Source of the DNA: Haloplanus salinarum
GTDB lineage: Archaea; Halobacteriota; Halobacteria; Halobacteriales; Haloferacaceae
Length of the DNA stretch: 64,000 bases
Assembly: GCF_024498175.1 (NCBI RefSeq)
Contig: NZ_CP101823.1
Coordinates: 1,798,001-1,862,000, forward strand
Reading direction: 5' to 3'
Below, one piece after another: positions 40,332 through 47,814 of this stretch; the first letter of the stretch is position 1; each line of letters begins with the position of its first letter. The notes below the pieces were generated by a model, which was not told the DNA's origin, made no database searches, and saw only the letters and a list, made by a program, of their open reading frames with translations. The position numbers were made by a program, and so were the translations under genes.

Positions 40332-42158
40332 CTATTCCACCTGACCGAACTCCGTGAACTCCTCCAACCGAACATCCGACCAGTGATACGCGTTCCCACG
40401 CCCGCCGCGCCGGTGAGTGACGTATCCTTCCTCGTCCAGCTCTTTCATCAGCTCACCGACCTGCTTCGTCCCGACCGACGTGTTCGACGCGATCTCCTTG
40501 TTGGTAAGCTCGCCATCGGGCCAATCATGCGAACAACGGAGCGCCGCTACAACCTCTTGCATCCCCTCAGACCACGTCTTGATCCGCAAGGGTTCGGGAG
40601 TGACCCACCTCGGTAGTCGGGATGTGTGGACATACACTGCCGCTCCATGCGTGTCAGCACTCGGGGTCCGACCAAAACGTAGCACGGCCTGAAGAACCTC
40701 TTTCTCGACAACGTCTCGAAACAGCGCGTTACCAAGTCCCCCGAAGTCGAGATCGTCGCCACGGGTCGGCTGTCCATCTTCCCGCTCCTTCCGTTCGATG
40801 GATTCCCCATCGAGAGCGCCCCATCGTTTGACAGCCTCATTCTCTGGTGGGTGAGGGCTTCCAATCACCGCGCCAACACGGACTTCTGCGAACCTGTTAC
40901 TTCCTTTGAGATTGCCGTAGTGTTCCACGCCCTCTATGAGTGACAATACGTCTGATGACTCGTACTGTGCTTGAGCTTGCTTTGAGGTGATAACCGCTGG
41001 CCGAGACTCTTCTCGCTCGTAGATCCCCTCCAGCAACGCTCCATCGGATTTGGTATTGACGTGCTTACCGCTCTGATACGGCTTCGAACCAGCATCTGTT
41101 TGCTTGATTTCGAGGCCAAGAACGTCCCGTAGGTACTCCCGTTTCTCCGTATCTGAGTCAAGCACTTCCTCGCGTTCTATCCAGTTTCCACCGAGGGCCA
41201 GTCGCCATTTGGTTACTGTGGGAGTTCCGTCCAAAGCAACGACGCTTTCCGAAGCATAGAGTGGGGGCGGAATGAGGACAGTCCATTCGTCTTCGGGACT
41301 TCGAACGGCTATTCGTCCCGATCTAAGGGTAGCGCACTCCCACTCGTTATCCAGTAGTTCAAACTCAAGTCCAGCATAGGTGAGGAGCGGAGCATGAGCA
41401 TGGAATCCGGGGTTCTGTTGAAGATGTAGTCTCGTATCCCTGTGAGAGTAGAAACCGAGGTTTTCCTTCCACTCCTTGACCTCCTCCTCGTACTCAGAAT
41501 CGTCTCCACGTTCACTCAGATCCTTCCAGTTCTCGAACGGAAGAGTGTCTTCAGCTTTCAGGTAGTTGCTGATCGCTCTCGTCGCTTCGTTATGTGTCGG
41601 TTCGAAAAAGTACGCATCACCCGGAAACTCGTCGATAGCGACGTACCGACCTTCCAAGTAGTCTCGATTGTGAGCTTGGAGGTAGTGACCGATCAGCACG
41701 TCGTAGTCCTCGGGATCGAACTCCCGCCGCTCCATGTATCGACACTTCCCTTGTTGCTGGCAGGGTAGTGGTTGACCGAAGTATTGGCGAGCGTTTTCGT
41801 GGATTTCTGCTCCGGAGATTCCCGACTCATAGATCTGGTTGACCTCCGCCTCCAAGGGTAGATCCTCTCCCATTGTTTCACAGTCATGCTGAAAAGCAGG
41901 TAGTGAGAGGAAACTCAGACCCATCTCTTCACACCACTCCACGTATTGTCCGTAGAGTTCTCGTCGAGAAGTGAAGACGGTAAGTGGATTTCCTGTCCTC
42001 TCAGCCCACTTGATAACTCCATAGCTCTTGCCCATCGCCGGGAGAGCTTCTACGAGGGTAGTGTTGTCTTGGTCGAAAGCGCGACGAATAGAGGCATCGA
42101 GGCGATCCCGAACCTTAGAGAGGGTTAGTGATGGACTTGGTTCCTCAAATAGAGCGAT
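40332..42158 (-). CDS. Helicase-like P-loop ATPase, paralogue of 26967, apparently with an AUC start
   Basis: The frame gives 608 aa. Walker A EALPAMGKSY is at about residues 38-46, IDEFP follows Walker-B-like, a PCQQQGKC cysteine pair sits between them, a motif-VI-like LRFGRTP lies in the C-terminal half, then a winged helix (LTNKEIASNTSVGTKQVGEL). Family-like sequence starts upstream of the first ATG (42035), which would cut off Walker A. No ATG, GTG or TTG exists before the in-frame TGA. ATC at 42158 is exactly 27 bases from a TATA-like TATTTAAT (42181-42188). Conventional coordinates would be 40332-42035. Confidence 0.65.
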   Translation of the reverse strand: MALFEEPSPSLTLSKVRDRLDASIRRAFDQDNTTLVEALPAMGKSYGVIKWAERTGNPLTVFTSRRELYGQYVEWCEEMGLSFLSLPAFQHDCETMGEDLPLEAEVNQIYESGISGAEIHENARQYFGQPLPCQQQGKCRYMERREFDPEDYDVLIGHYLQAHNRDYLEGRYVAIDEFPGDAYFFEPTHNEATRAISNYLKAEDTLPFENWKDLSERGDDSEYEEEVKEWKENLGFYSHRDTRLHLQQNPGFHAHAPLLTYAGLEFELLDNEWECATLRSGRIAVRSPEDEWTVLIPPPLYASESVVALDGTPTVTKWRLALGGNWIEREEVLDSDTEKREYLRDVLGLEIKQTDAGSKPYQSGKHVNTKSDGALLEGIYEREESRPAVITSKQAQAQYESSDVLSLIEGVEHYGNLKGSNRFAEVRVGAVIGSPHPPENEAVKRWGALDGESIERKEREDGQPTRGDDLDFGGLGNALFRDVVEKEVLQAVLRFGRTPSADTHGAAVYVHTSRLPRWVTPEPLRIKTWSEGMQEVVAALRCSHDWPDGELTNKEIASNTSVGTKQVGELMKELDEEGYVTHRRGGRGNAYHWSDVRLEEFTEFGQVE

Positions 42159-42300
42159 AAGTTGACGAGTGGAGGAGAGGATTAAATAGTGCCGGAAGTC
42201 GTATCAAACAACAAGTTAATGATAATTTTCTAATACATCTGAATGTCCCCTCATCCGTAGATTTAACCGTGTATATTGAAACGAATAAACAGTTCAAATA

Positions 42301-42537
42301 GTGTTGGTCGAATTTATGGGGATGGGGACGGCGTTATTGGGACTTCTTGGATTAGGGGTAGTCGGCTGTTGCGGTTCGAAACAGCAACAGCAACAACAGA
42401 TTACGGTGTCAGACAACAGCAGTTCGGCACCAAAACGGGTTTGTCCTGACTGCGGGATGGAGAATCCCACGGAAGCAAATCACTGTGGTGACTGTGGTTT
42501 CACTTTTAAACCTTCTGAGGATGAAGATGACCAGTGA
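42301..42537 (+). CDS. Membrane-anchored zinc-ribbon protein 1
   Basis: A 78-aa protein: a hydrophobic N-terminal helix (MGTALLGLLGLGVVGCC), a Gln-rich linker, then a zinc ribbon CPDCGMENPTEANHCGDCG and an acidic tail. GTG 42301 is about 27 bases from a TATA-like GTATATTG (42270-42277), so it is the likely leaderless start; ATG 42316 is possible. The next gene overlaps by 17 bases. First of three paralogous ribbon proteins. Function unknown. Confidence 0.65.
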   Translation: MLVEFMGMGTALLGLLGLGVVGCCGSKQQQQQQITVSDNSSSAPKRVCPDCGMENPTEANHCGDCGFTFKPSEDEDDQ

Positions 42538-42922
42538 CGATTCCGATGAGCTGTCACCGAGTGATTGGAATTACAGACACAATGAACGAACCGAACCCAG
42601 TAAAGCCAAGGCAGTTATAATCCTTTCTTCGATAGGATTTGGTATCATTTTATCATTCTTTTTAATTTTTAGTGGAGATCCATTTCTCGGATTAGTCGTT
42701 TTGACAATTGGACTTTTGCCGATGCTTTCTACGAAAATGGCCAGAGAAGATCTCAAGCACATGATGACAGATCACGACGAAGGAAGAAACCATTCAGGGA
42801 GCCAGCAACAACAGATCAGTAACTCAACAGCAAAGCAAATTTGTTCTGACTGCGGCTGGCAAAATCCTCATTCTAATAATTTCTGTATAGATTGCGGCAG
42901 AGAGTTGGGGCAAAATGAGTGA
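42521..42922 (+). CDS. Membrane-anchored zinc-ribbon protein 2
   Basis: A 133-aa protein with two central membrane helices (VIILSSIGFGIILSFFLIF and a second to about residue 72) and a C-terminal zinc ribbon CSDCGWQNPHSNNFCIDCG. It starts at ATG 42521 inside the previous gene; ATG 42527 is an alternative. The ribbon is closely similar to that of the next gene, so the two are duplicates. Overlap by 8 bases with the next start. Confidence 0.7.
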   Translation: MKMTSDDSDELSPSDWNYRHNERTEPSKAKAVIILSSIGFGIILSFFLIFSGDPFLGLVVLTIGLLPMLSTKMAREDLKHMMTDHDEGRNHSGSQQQQISNSTAKQICSDCGWQNPHSNNFCIDCGRELGQNE

Positions 42923-43346
42923 TCAGAATCAGACGGGGGAGAATGATTTTGCAGACTCCTCACAGGGATCTCAGAAAGAACGAAATGATCCGAGTGGGAA
43001 ATACAAGTCTGCTGACCCGCTTCACGAACGGATACATCCCATCTTGGCGTGGGTGATTGTTATTGTCGCTTTTTTGATTTGTGGGCTTATTGGTTCAGCA
43101 ATAACTCAAATAACCAATATAGTGTTTTATATGATATTCGGATATTTGGGTGCAATCCCGTTCTATGCATTCCTAACGAAATCAGGGTCGAAATGGCGAA
43201 ATAATGTGAAGTCATACCTGAATTCGAGCAGTCAGACGCAGATCAAAAAGACAACCCGTAAAAAGCAAATTTGCTCAAGTTGCGGCTGGCAAAACAGTCA
43301 AGAGAACAATTTCTGCCACGATTGTGGAACGGAGCTTGGAGATTGA
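42915..43346 (+). CDS. Membrane-anchored zinc-ribbon protein 3
   Basis: A 143-aa protein with a hydrophilic N-terminus, two membrane helices (ILAWVIVIVAFLICGLIGSA and YMIFGYLGAIPFYAFL) and a C-terminal zinc ribbon CSSCGWQNSQENNFCHDCG. Same architecture as protein 2. The stop overlaps the next gene's TTG. Function unknown; the ribbon probably mediates protein contact at the membrane. Confidence 0.7.
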   Translation: MSDQNQTGENDFADSSQGSQKERNDPSGKYKSADPLHERIHPILAWVIVIVAFLICGLIGSAITQITNIVFYMIFGYLGAIPFYAFLTKSGSKWRNNVKSYLNSSSQTQIKKTTRKKQICSSCGWQNSQENNFCHDCGTELGD

Positions 43347-43735
43347 CAAGAGAATTTCTCGAGGATATTTTTCGAGTTTCAAATAAAATCCTCCGCCCGT
43401 ATCCACTCTGTCACTCTCGTCCAGACCGTTCCTTATCTTACCGAGGTCGGTATTTCGGGTTGTGCGCTCGATGTACCGGGATGTACACGAGTGGGATACT
43501 GACTATGCTGACGTATCCTGTATGGGGTGCTTCTCTGACTCCGGCATTATCCATCTTGTTAGGAGTTGTACTGCTAATTCCTGGAGGAATAGACGGCGTT
43601 ACGCAATTGATTGGTGATCGTGAAAGTACGAATTCAATCCGGGTTCTTACGGGCGTTCTACTCGGCGTAGGTGTCGTTCTCTTCGCAAACGGCGGAATTC
43701 TATTTCTGCTTGGTGTTCTGTTTCAACAAAACTAA
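43343..43735 (+). CDS. DUF2085 membrane protein
   Basis: A 130-aa protein starting at TTG 43343, which overlaps the previous TGA (TTGA). It shows the DUF2085 signature: CHSRPDRSLSYRGRYFGLC with CARCTGMY, then IPGGIDGVTQLIGDRES and helices after it. The paired cysteines and histidine suggest a metal site at the membrane face. It closes the zinc-ribbon operon. No biochemical function is known for the family. Confidence 0.75.
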   Translation: MTREFLEDIFRVSNKILRPYPLCHSRPDRSLSYRGRYFGLCARCTGMYTSGILTMLTYPVWGASLTPALSILLGVVLLIPGGIDGVTQLIGDRESTNSIRVLTGVLLGVGVVLFANGGILFLLGVLFQQN

Positions 43736-44055
43736 ATTTCTTTACTCCACCCCATCTCCTCTGATCGCTTTTCGAACCCCTCGGATTCCAAAATGTGTTC
43801 CATCGCAGGGTGCATCACGTTGTTCGTCGTCACTTCGGAGAGGCCGTGTGCTTGGCTCATGGCTATGAACTCGTTGACAGCGGCTCGTGCGATTCCCTTG
43901 TCTCGTAAGTGAAGTTCGACCTCAATCATTTCCATTTTCCCTGGGAATCCTTCGATAGCTCCAACGTATTCACCGTTCAGCAGTATGTTGTATCCTAACG
44001 TCCCTTTGGTGAGGATTACGTCCTCCGGATCGATTTGAGTAGTATCGTCTTCCAT
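43732..44055 (-). CDS. GNAT-like acetyltransferase domain protein
   Basis: A 107-aa protein resembling the core of the GNAT fold: LRDKGIARAAVNEFI fits the acetyl-CoA loop region, then LSEVTTNNVMHPAMEHILES and EGFEK. It starts at ATG 44055, 4 bases after the integrase stop, so it is probably co-transcribed with it. The 3' end overlaps the convergent DUF2085 gene by 4 bases. It could act on the integrase or be an unrelated passenger. Confidence 0.6.
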   Translation of the reverse strand: MEDDTTQIDPEDVILTKGTLGYNILLNGEYVGAIEGFPGKMEMIEVELHLRDKGIARAAVNEFIAMSQAHGLSEVTTNNVMHPAMEHILESEGFEKRSEEMGWSKEI

Positions 44056-44059
44056 TATT

Positions 44060-45205
44060 TCACCACATTGAATCGGCGGCTTTCGTCGCGGCATCGACCG
44101 ACCCACGAGTGTACCGCATCGTCGTTTCGACGTTCTTGTGCCGAAGCTGGTTCTTCGCCAGATAGATCCCCTCCTGTTCAGCCCACATTGAGGCCGATCC
44201 GTGACGGAAGGAATACCACGACAGGTTACGGCCCTGCTGGTCGAGATCGGCCGCCTCGATGAGTTTGGACAGCACGCGATTCAGCGTACCTGACCCGTAG
44301 GTGTTCCCCGTCCGGGTAAGCCACACCGCGTCCCGTCCGTCGTAGAGGTCGTAACTCCCGCGCTCCGAGAGCCAATTGCTCACGGCGGTAACTGATTTGC
44401 TGGAAAGCGCACACTCCCACTCGGCGTCGTTCTTCGTGGACTCATCTTTCGGGACGAGCATCTTCTTGTTCTCCAGATTGAACCAGTCTACCTTCGCACG
44501 CCCCACCTCGATGGGTCGAAGTCCACAGTCTGAGGACACAGAAACAATTGAAGGGATTTTCCACGAGTTTGCCCGCTCGAACTCTTCGGCACCGATCTCC
44601 GATTTGGGCATCTCGAATCGCTGAGCGAGATACGCCTTGATCTGATCACGTTCCGACCGACTAACGCTGTGGTAGCTCTTGACGGAGCTGATAGCGAGTG
44701 CGGCTTCGTAGAGCGCCCGCATCTCTTCGGGGTAGAACTTGTCCTTGGTGGAGGAATCTGAGTTGGTGTCCAGCGGAATGTCGTGGCTCCACTCGGGAAT
44801 GTCCTTGTTCCGCTTCTCGCGGAAGAACTTGAACAGACGCTTCAGTGATTTCTCGAACGTGTAGACGTAAGTTTCAGGATGCGTCGTTCGCCGGACGAGA
44901 AATTCGATTAGTTCCGTTGCGTCATCGGGGGTGAACTCTTTGGTGTAGCTTTCTTCGCGTTCCCACAACCAACGGTAGGCTTCTTCGACCTTGTAGTGGG
45001 TCGTCCGCACCGTAGCATCAGCGTAGCCTTCTCGCTTGTAGGTATCCCGCCCCTCGATGAGTAGCCATTCGAGGAAGGTCTGCTTGAAGTCTCGATAGTC
45101 GTCTCCGAGAAGCGCGGAGAAATCATCGAGTCGTTCTTCCGTTGCCTCTGCTACCGGAGGAACCGGAAATTCGACCGTCTTAGTGGTGTCTTCCTTGAGT
45201 TGCAT
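44060..45205 (-). CDS. Tyrosine-type site-specific integrase
   Basis: A 381-aa recombinase with an N-terminal SAM-like core-binding domain and a C-terminal catalytic domain. Catalytic residues: Arg in DCGLRPIEVGRA, the H-x-x-R box as WYSFRHGSAS with His of RHKNVET, and the nucleophile Tyr in TTMRYTRG. It starts at ATG 45205, 186 bases from the tRNA and reading away from it. It catalyses integration and excision between the 43-bp att sites. Confidence 0.88.
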   Translation of the reverse strand: MQLKEDTTKTVEFPVPPVAEATEERLDDFSALLGDDYRDFKQTFLEWLLIEGRDTYKREGYADATVRTTHYKVEEAYRWLWEREESYTKEFTPDDATELIEFLVRRTTHPETYVYTFEKSLKRLFKFFREKRNKDIPEWSHDIPLDTNSDSSTKDKFYPEEMRALYEAALAISSVKSYHSVSRSERDQIKAYLAQRFEMPKSEIGAEEFERANSWKIPSIVSVSSDCGLRPIEVGRAKVDWFNLENKKMLVPKDESTKNDAEWECALSSKSVTAVSNWLSERGSYDLYDGRDAVWLTRTGNTYGSGTLNRVLSKLIEAADLDQQGRNLSWYSFRHGSASMWAEQEGIYLAKNQLRHKNVETTMRYTRGSVDAATKAADSMW

Positions 45206-45390
45206 GAGTATCACTCCCCGGTTCGGCATTAGCTGAAGCCCGTGGTTTCGGGGCTTCCTTGCCTACCCACTCTAATCGCCACACGGCGGCGGGGTAATCT
45301 CCATTAGCCGAACCGGAAGATTTTCTCTATATTTGGTTTCTGACTGTTTCGCGCCGCAAAATGAGCGTACGAGGCGTGAAACGCCGATTC

Positions 45391-45433
45391 ATGCGCCGGC
45401 CGGGATTTGAACCCGGGCCATGAGCTTGGAAGG
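45391..45433. other. attR of the integrated island, within tRNA-Gly
   Basis: 43 bases identical to attL at 26092-26134, from the base after the discriminator through the T-arm and the 3' side of the anticodon stem. The tRNA is intact here, so integration restored the gene. Confidence 0.85.
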
Positions 45434-45462
45434 CTCAGGTCCTACCACTAGACCACCGGCGC
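45392..45462 (-). tRNA. tRNA-Gly (anticodon UCC)
   Basis: A 71-base cloverleaf on the minus strand: acceptor GCGCCGG paired with CCGGCGC, D-arm around CTAGTGGTAGGAC, anticodon arm TGAGC-CTTCCAA-GCTCA giving anticodon TCC, and T-arm CCCGGGTTCAAATCCCGG. No intron and no encoded CCA. It is the insertion site of the island. Confidence 0.95.
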
Positions 45463-45518
45463 CCACGAGTCGGTTCTCGACGGGAGGATAAGGCAGTTAC
45501 GTTAGCCGTCGGACGGCG

Positions 45519-46022
45519 TCACACACCCCCAGCCAAGAGCGCCGCGTCGACGAGGAGGAGGGTGGCGAGGGCGGCACCAGCGCGGAAGTACGGTCGGCCG
45601 ACGTCGGCGAGAGCCGGGACGTCGGCGTCGCCGCCGAGGGTAAAGCCCCGGCGGAAGTACGCACCGAGTCCGGGCGGGTCGCCGCGAGACTGGCACATGC
45701 GATAGACGCCGAGTTCGACGAGGCCGTTCATCAGGGTCCACAGCGCCGCCATCCCGAGGACGAGGTGGCCGGCGGTCGTGCCGAACAGCCGCGGGAGGGA
45801 ATAGAGCAGCCACAGCTGGTAGGCGCCGGTGAGCGGCAGGGCGACCCCGGTCCATCGAGTCACCTGGAGGAGGCCGTCGACGCTCCGCGCGAACGCCGCC
45901 GGCGAGAGGTCGCCGGCCGACGCCGCCGGGATGACCGCGTAGACGGCGTACAGGACGCCGCCGGTCCAGAACGCCGCCGACACGACGTGGACGACGTACG
46001 AGAGGGCGAGCGCAGGGTCCAT
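45519..46022 (-). CDS. CopD-like multi-pass membrane protein
   Basis: A 167-aa protein with about four membrane helices. SYVVHVVSAAFWTGGVLYAV at the N-terminus, with a histidine in the first helix, and TGVALPLTGAYQLW resemble the CopD/DUF2269 group of possible copper- or heme-associated membrane proteins. It starts at ATG 46022. It is the first gene outside the island on the right; its link to the reductase upstream is only proximity (20 bases). Confidence 0.7.
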   Translation of the reverse strand: MDPALALSYVVHVVSAAFWTGGVLYAVYAVIPAASAGDLSPAAFARSVDGLLQVTRWTGVALPLTGAYQLWLLYSLPRLFGTTAGHLVLGMAALWTLMNGLVELGVYRMCQSRGDPPGLGAYFRRGFTLGGDADVPALADVGRPYFRAGAALATLLLVDAALLAGGV

Positions 46023-46042
46023 CGTTCCGGCGGCAGTCGGCC

Positions 46043-47077
46043 TTAGTCGTCGGCGGGCGACTCGACGGCTTCCTCGCGGAAGGCGCGGGCGGCCTCGCGG
46101 AGCGACGCCGAGATGGCCGGCACCTCGTCGGCGTCGACGGCGCCCCGTTCCTCGATCTCCTCGACGCTCCGGGGGAACGGCCGGAGGTCCATGTGGATCG
46201 CGATGCCGGCTTTGGCCCCCTGGCCCATGGCGACGGGGATCTGGTTGTGTCCCGGGACGAGGTCGCCGACGGCGTAGACCCCGTCGACGCTGGTCCGGCC
46301 GTGGTCGTCGACCTGGACGGTCCCGTCGTCGTTCAGGTCACAGCCGACATCGGCCGCGAGGTCGTTGTTGTACTCGGAGCCGTACATGGGGAAGCCACCG
46401 CGGTACTCGCGGACCGTCCCGTCCGCGAACTCGAAGCTCTCGAGCCAGCCGTCGAGCCCTCGGTTCATCCCCGTGATCTCCTCGTGGATCACGTCGATCG
46501 GGTGGGCACGGAGCATGCGGTCGGTCTCGTCGCTCCAGGTCGGATCGTCGCCGCGGGTGAGGAGGTCCACCTCGTCGGTGAAGTTGAGCATGATCATGGC
46601 GACGTAGGCGGCGCTGTCGCCGTGACCCATCACGTACACCGACTCGTCGACGAACATGTAGGCGTCACAGTGCAGGCAGTAGTGGAGACCCCGACCCGTC
46701 GGCGGGAGCGGCGGGTCGGGTTTGGCGTCGGAGAAGCCGGTCGCGAGGACGACCCGATCGGTACGGATCGTCCCGTCGTCGGTTTCGAGGGCGAAGGTCC
46801 GGCCGTCGTCGCGGCGTTCGAGGCCGGAGGCGAAGCTTCGACGGTGGGTCGCACCGTAGGCCTGCACCTGCTCGCGTGCCGTCTGCAGGAACTCGACGCC
46901 GGAGACGTCCTCGGTGACGCCGATGACGTTGTGCGTGTCCTGCATCATGGCTGCACGGCCGCCGCCACGGTCCACGACGACGGTGTCCAGCCCGAGACGG
47001 GTCGTGTAGAGCGCGGCGGTCAGGCCGGCCGGCCCCCCGCCGACGACGGCGACGTCGAAGTCGTGCGTATCGCTCAT
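46043..47077 (-). CDS. Thioredoxin-reductase-like FAD/NAD(P) oxidoreductase
   Basis: A 344-aa flavoprotein. N-terminal FAD-binding VAVVGGGPAGLTAALYTTR, redox-active cysteines in LHYCLHCDAYMF, NAD(P)-binding VYVMGHGDSAAY, and the C-terminal FAD contact DGVYAVGDLVPGHNQIPVA. The order matches low-Mr thioredoxin reductases, but the CxxC is spaced CLHC rather than CATC, so its partner may not be thioredoxin. It starts at ATG 47077. Confidence 0.88.
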   Translation of the reverse strand: MSDTHDFDVAVVGGGPAGLTAALYTTRLGLDTVVVDRGGGRAAMMQDTHNVIGVTEDVSGVEFLQTAREQVQAYGATHRRSFASGLERRDDGRTFALETDDGTIRTDRVVLATGFSDAKPDPPLPPTGRGLHYCLHCDAYMFVDESVYVMGHGDSAAYVAMIMLNFTDEVDLLTRGDDPTWSDETDRMLRAHPIDVIHEEITGMNRGLDGWLESFEFADGTVREYRGGFPMYGSEYNNDLAADVGCDLNDDGTVQVDDHGRTSVDGVYAVGDLVPGHNQIPVAMGQGAKAGIAIHMDLRPFPRSVEEIEERGAVDADEVPAISASLREAARAFREEAVESPADD

Positions 47078-47143
47078 CGGTCCCTAGTACCGACGCCGTG
47101 GGGTTAAGTCCCCCACGTCTGTGCACGGATTCGTCCCGACCGC

Positions 47144-47788
47144 TCAGCGGGACGGGGGACCGACCACGGCGTAGCAGTTGCCGCTCGACTCGAAGCGGTC
47201 GACGGGTTCGAGGTCGCTCGCGGCCAGGTCCTCGTCGAACTCCGTGGGGTCGTAGACGTGGTAATACCGGGGGAGCGTCTCGCCGCCGGGGAGCGTCCAG
47301 TCGACGGTCGTATCGAAGCCGGCCGTCGCGTCGAAGCGGTCGTGGGTCGTGCTCCAGACGCCGACGAGGGCCCGACCGCCCGGCGCGAGGACGCGCGCGA
47401 GTTCGTCGAGGCTCCCGATCCGTCGTTCCCGCGGCCGGAGGTGATGGAGCGCCGCGACGTAGACGCCGAGGCCGACCCGGTCGGCGCGGACGGGGAGGCG
47501 TGCCGCGTCCCCCTGGAGCAGGTCGACCGCGAAGCCGCGGTCCGTCCGGCGGTCCCGTGCCGTCCGCAGGAGGCCGCGGCTGACGTCGAGTCCGAGGACG
47601 CGGTCGGCGACGTCCGCGAGCACCTCCGCGTGGCGGCCGTTCCCACAGCCGACGTCGAGCGCCAGCGCGGCCGGGTCCGCGTCGGCGACGAACGATTCGA
47701 CCTCCGGCCACGGGTGTTCGCGCGTCGCGGCGAAATGTTCCGCGATGCGGTCGTAGGTGTGTCGTGGCTCCGGGGCCTCCATGGGCAT
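47144..47788 (-). CDS. Class I SAM-dependent methyltransferase
   Basis: A 214-aa methyltransferase with motif I LDVGCGNGRHAEVLADV and post-I VLGLDVSRGLLRTAR, and YVAALHHLRPRERR further on. The length and the HLR-type segment resemble Trm9-like tRNA uridine methyltransferases, though the substrate is not certain. ATG 47788 is about 25 bases from a TATA-like CTTTTAC, consistent with a leaderless message. Confidence 0.82.
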   Translation of the reverse strand: MPMEAPEPRHTYDRIAEHFAATREHPWPEVESFVADADPAALALDVGCGNGRHAEVLADVADRVLGLDVSRGLLRTARDRRTDRGFAVDLLQGDAARLPVRADRVGLGVYVAALHHLRPRERRIGSLDELARVLAPGGRALVGVWSTTHDRFDATAGFDTTVDWTLPGGETLPRYYHVYDPTEFDEDLAASDLEPVDRFESSGNCYAVVGPPSR

Positions 47789-47814
47789 CCCTCGACGTGG
47801 AGGCGTAAAAGCCC

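Larger units (their letters stand above)
26092..45433. mobile_element. Integrative island in tRNA-Gly(UCC), about 19.3 kb
   Basis: Bounded by 43-bp direct att repeats, with the intact tRNA and an inward tyrosine integrase at the right end. Base composition is lower than the backbone: for example 24 of 60 bases are G or C at 39001-39060 against 47 of 60 at 13861-13920. It carries two helicase-like ATPases, a PglZ/ATPase/methylase operon, an IS6 insertion, small zinc-finger proteins, membrane zinc-ribbon proteins and an acetyltransferase-like gene. No capsid, portal, conjugation or recognisable Rep/Orc gene is visible, so it is better described as an integrative element or decayed provirus. Confidence 0.85.
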
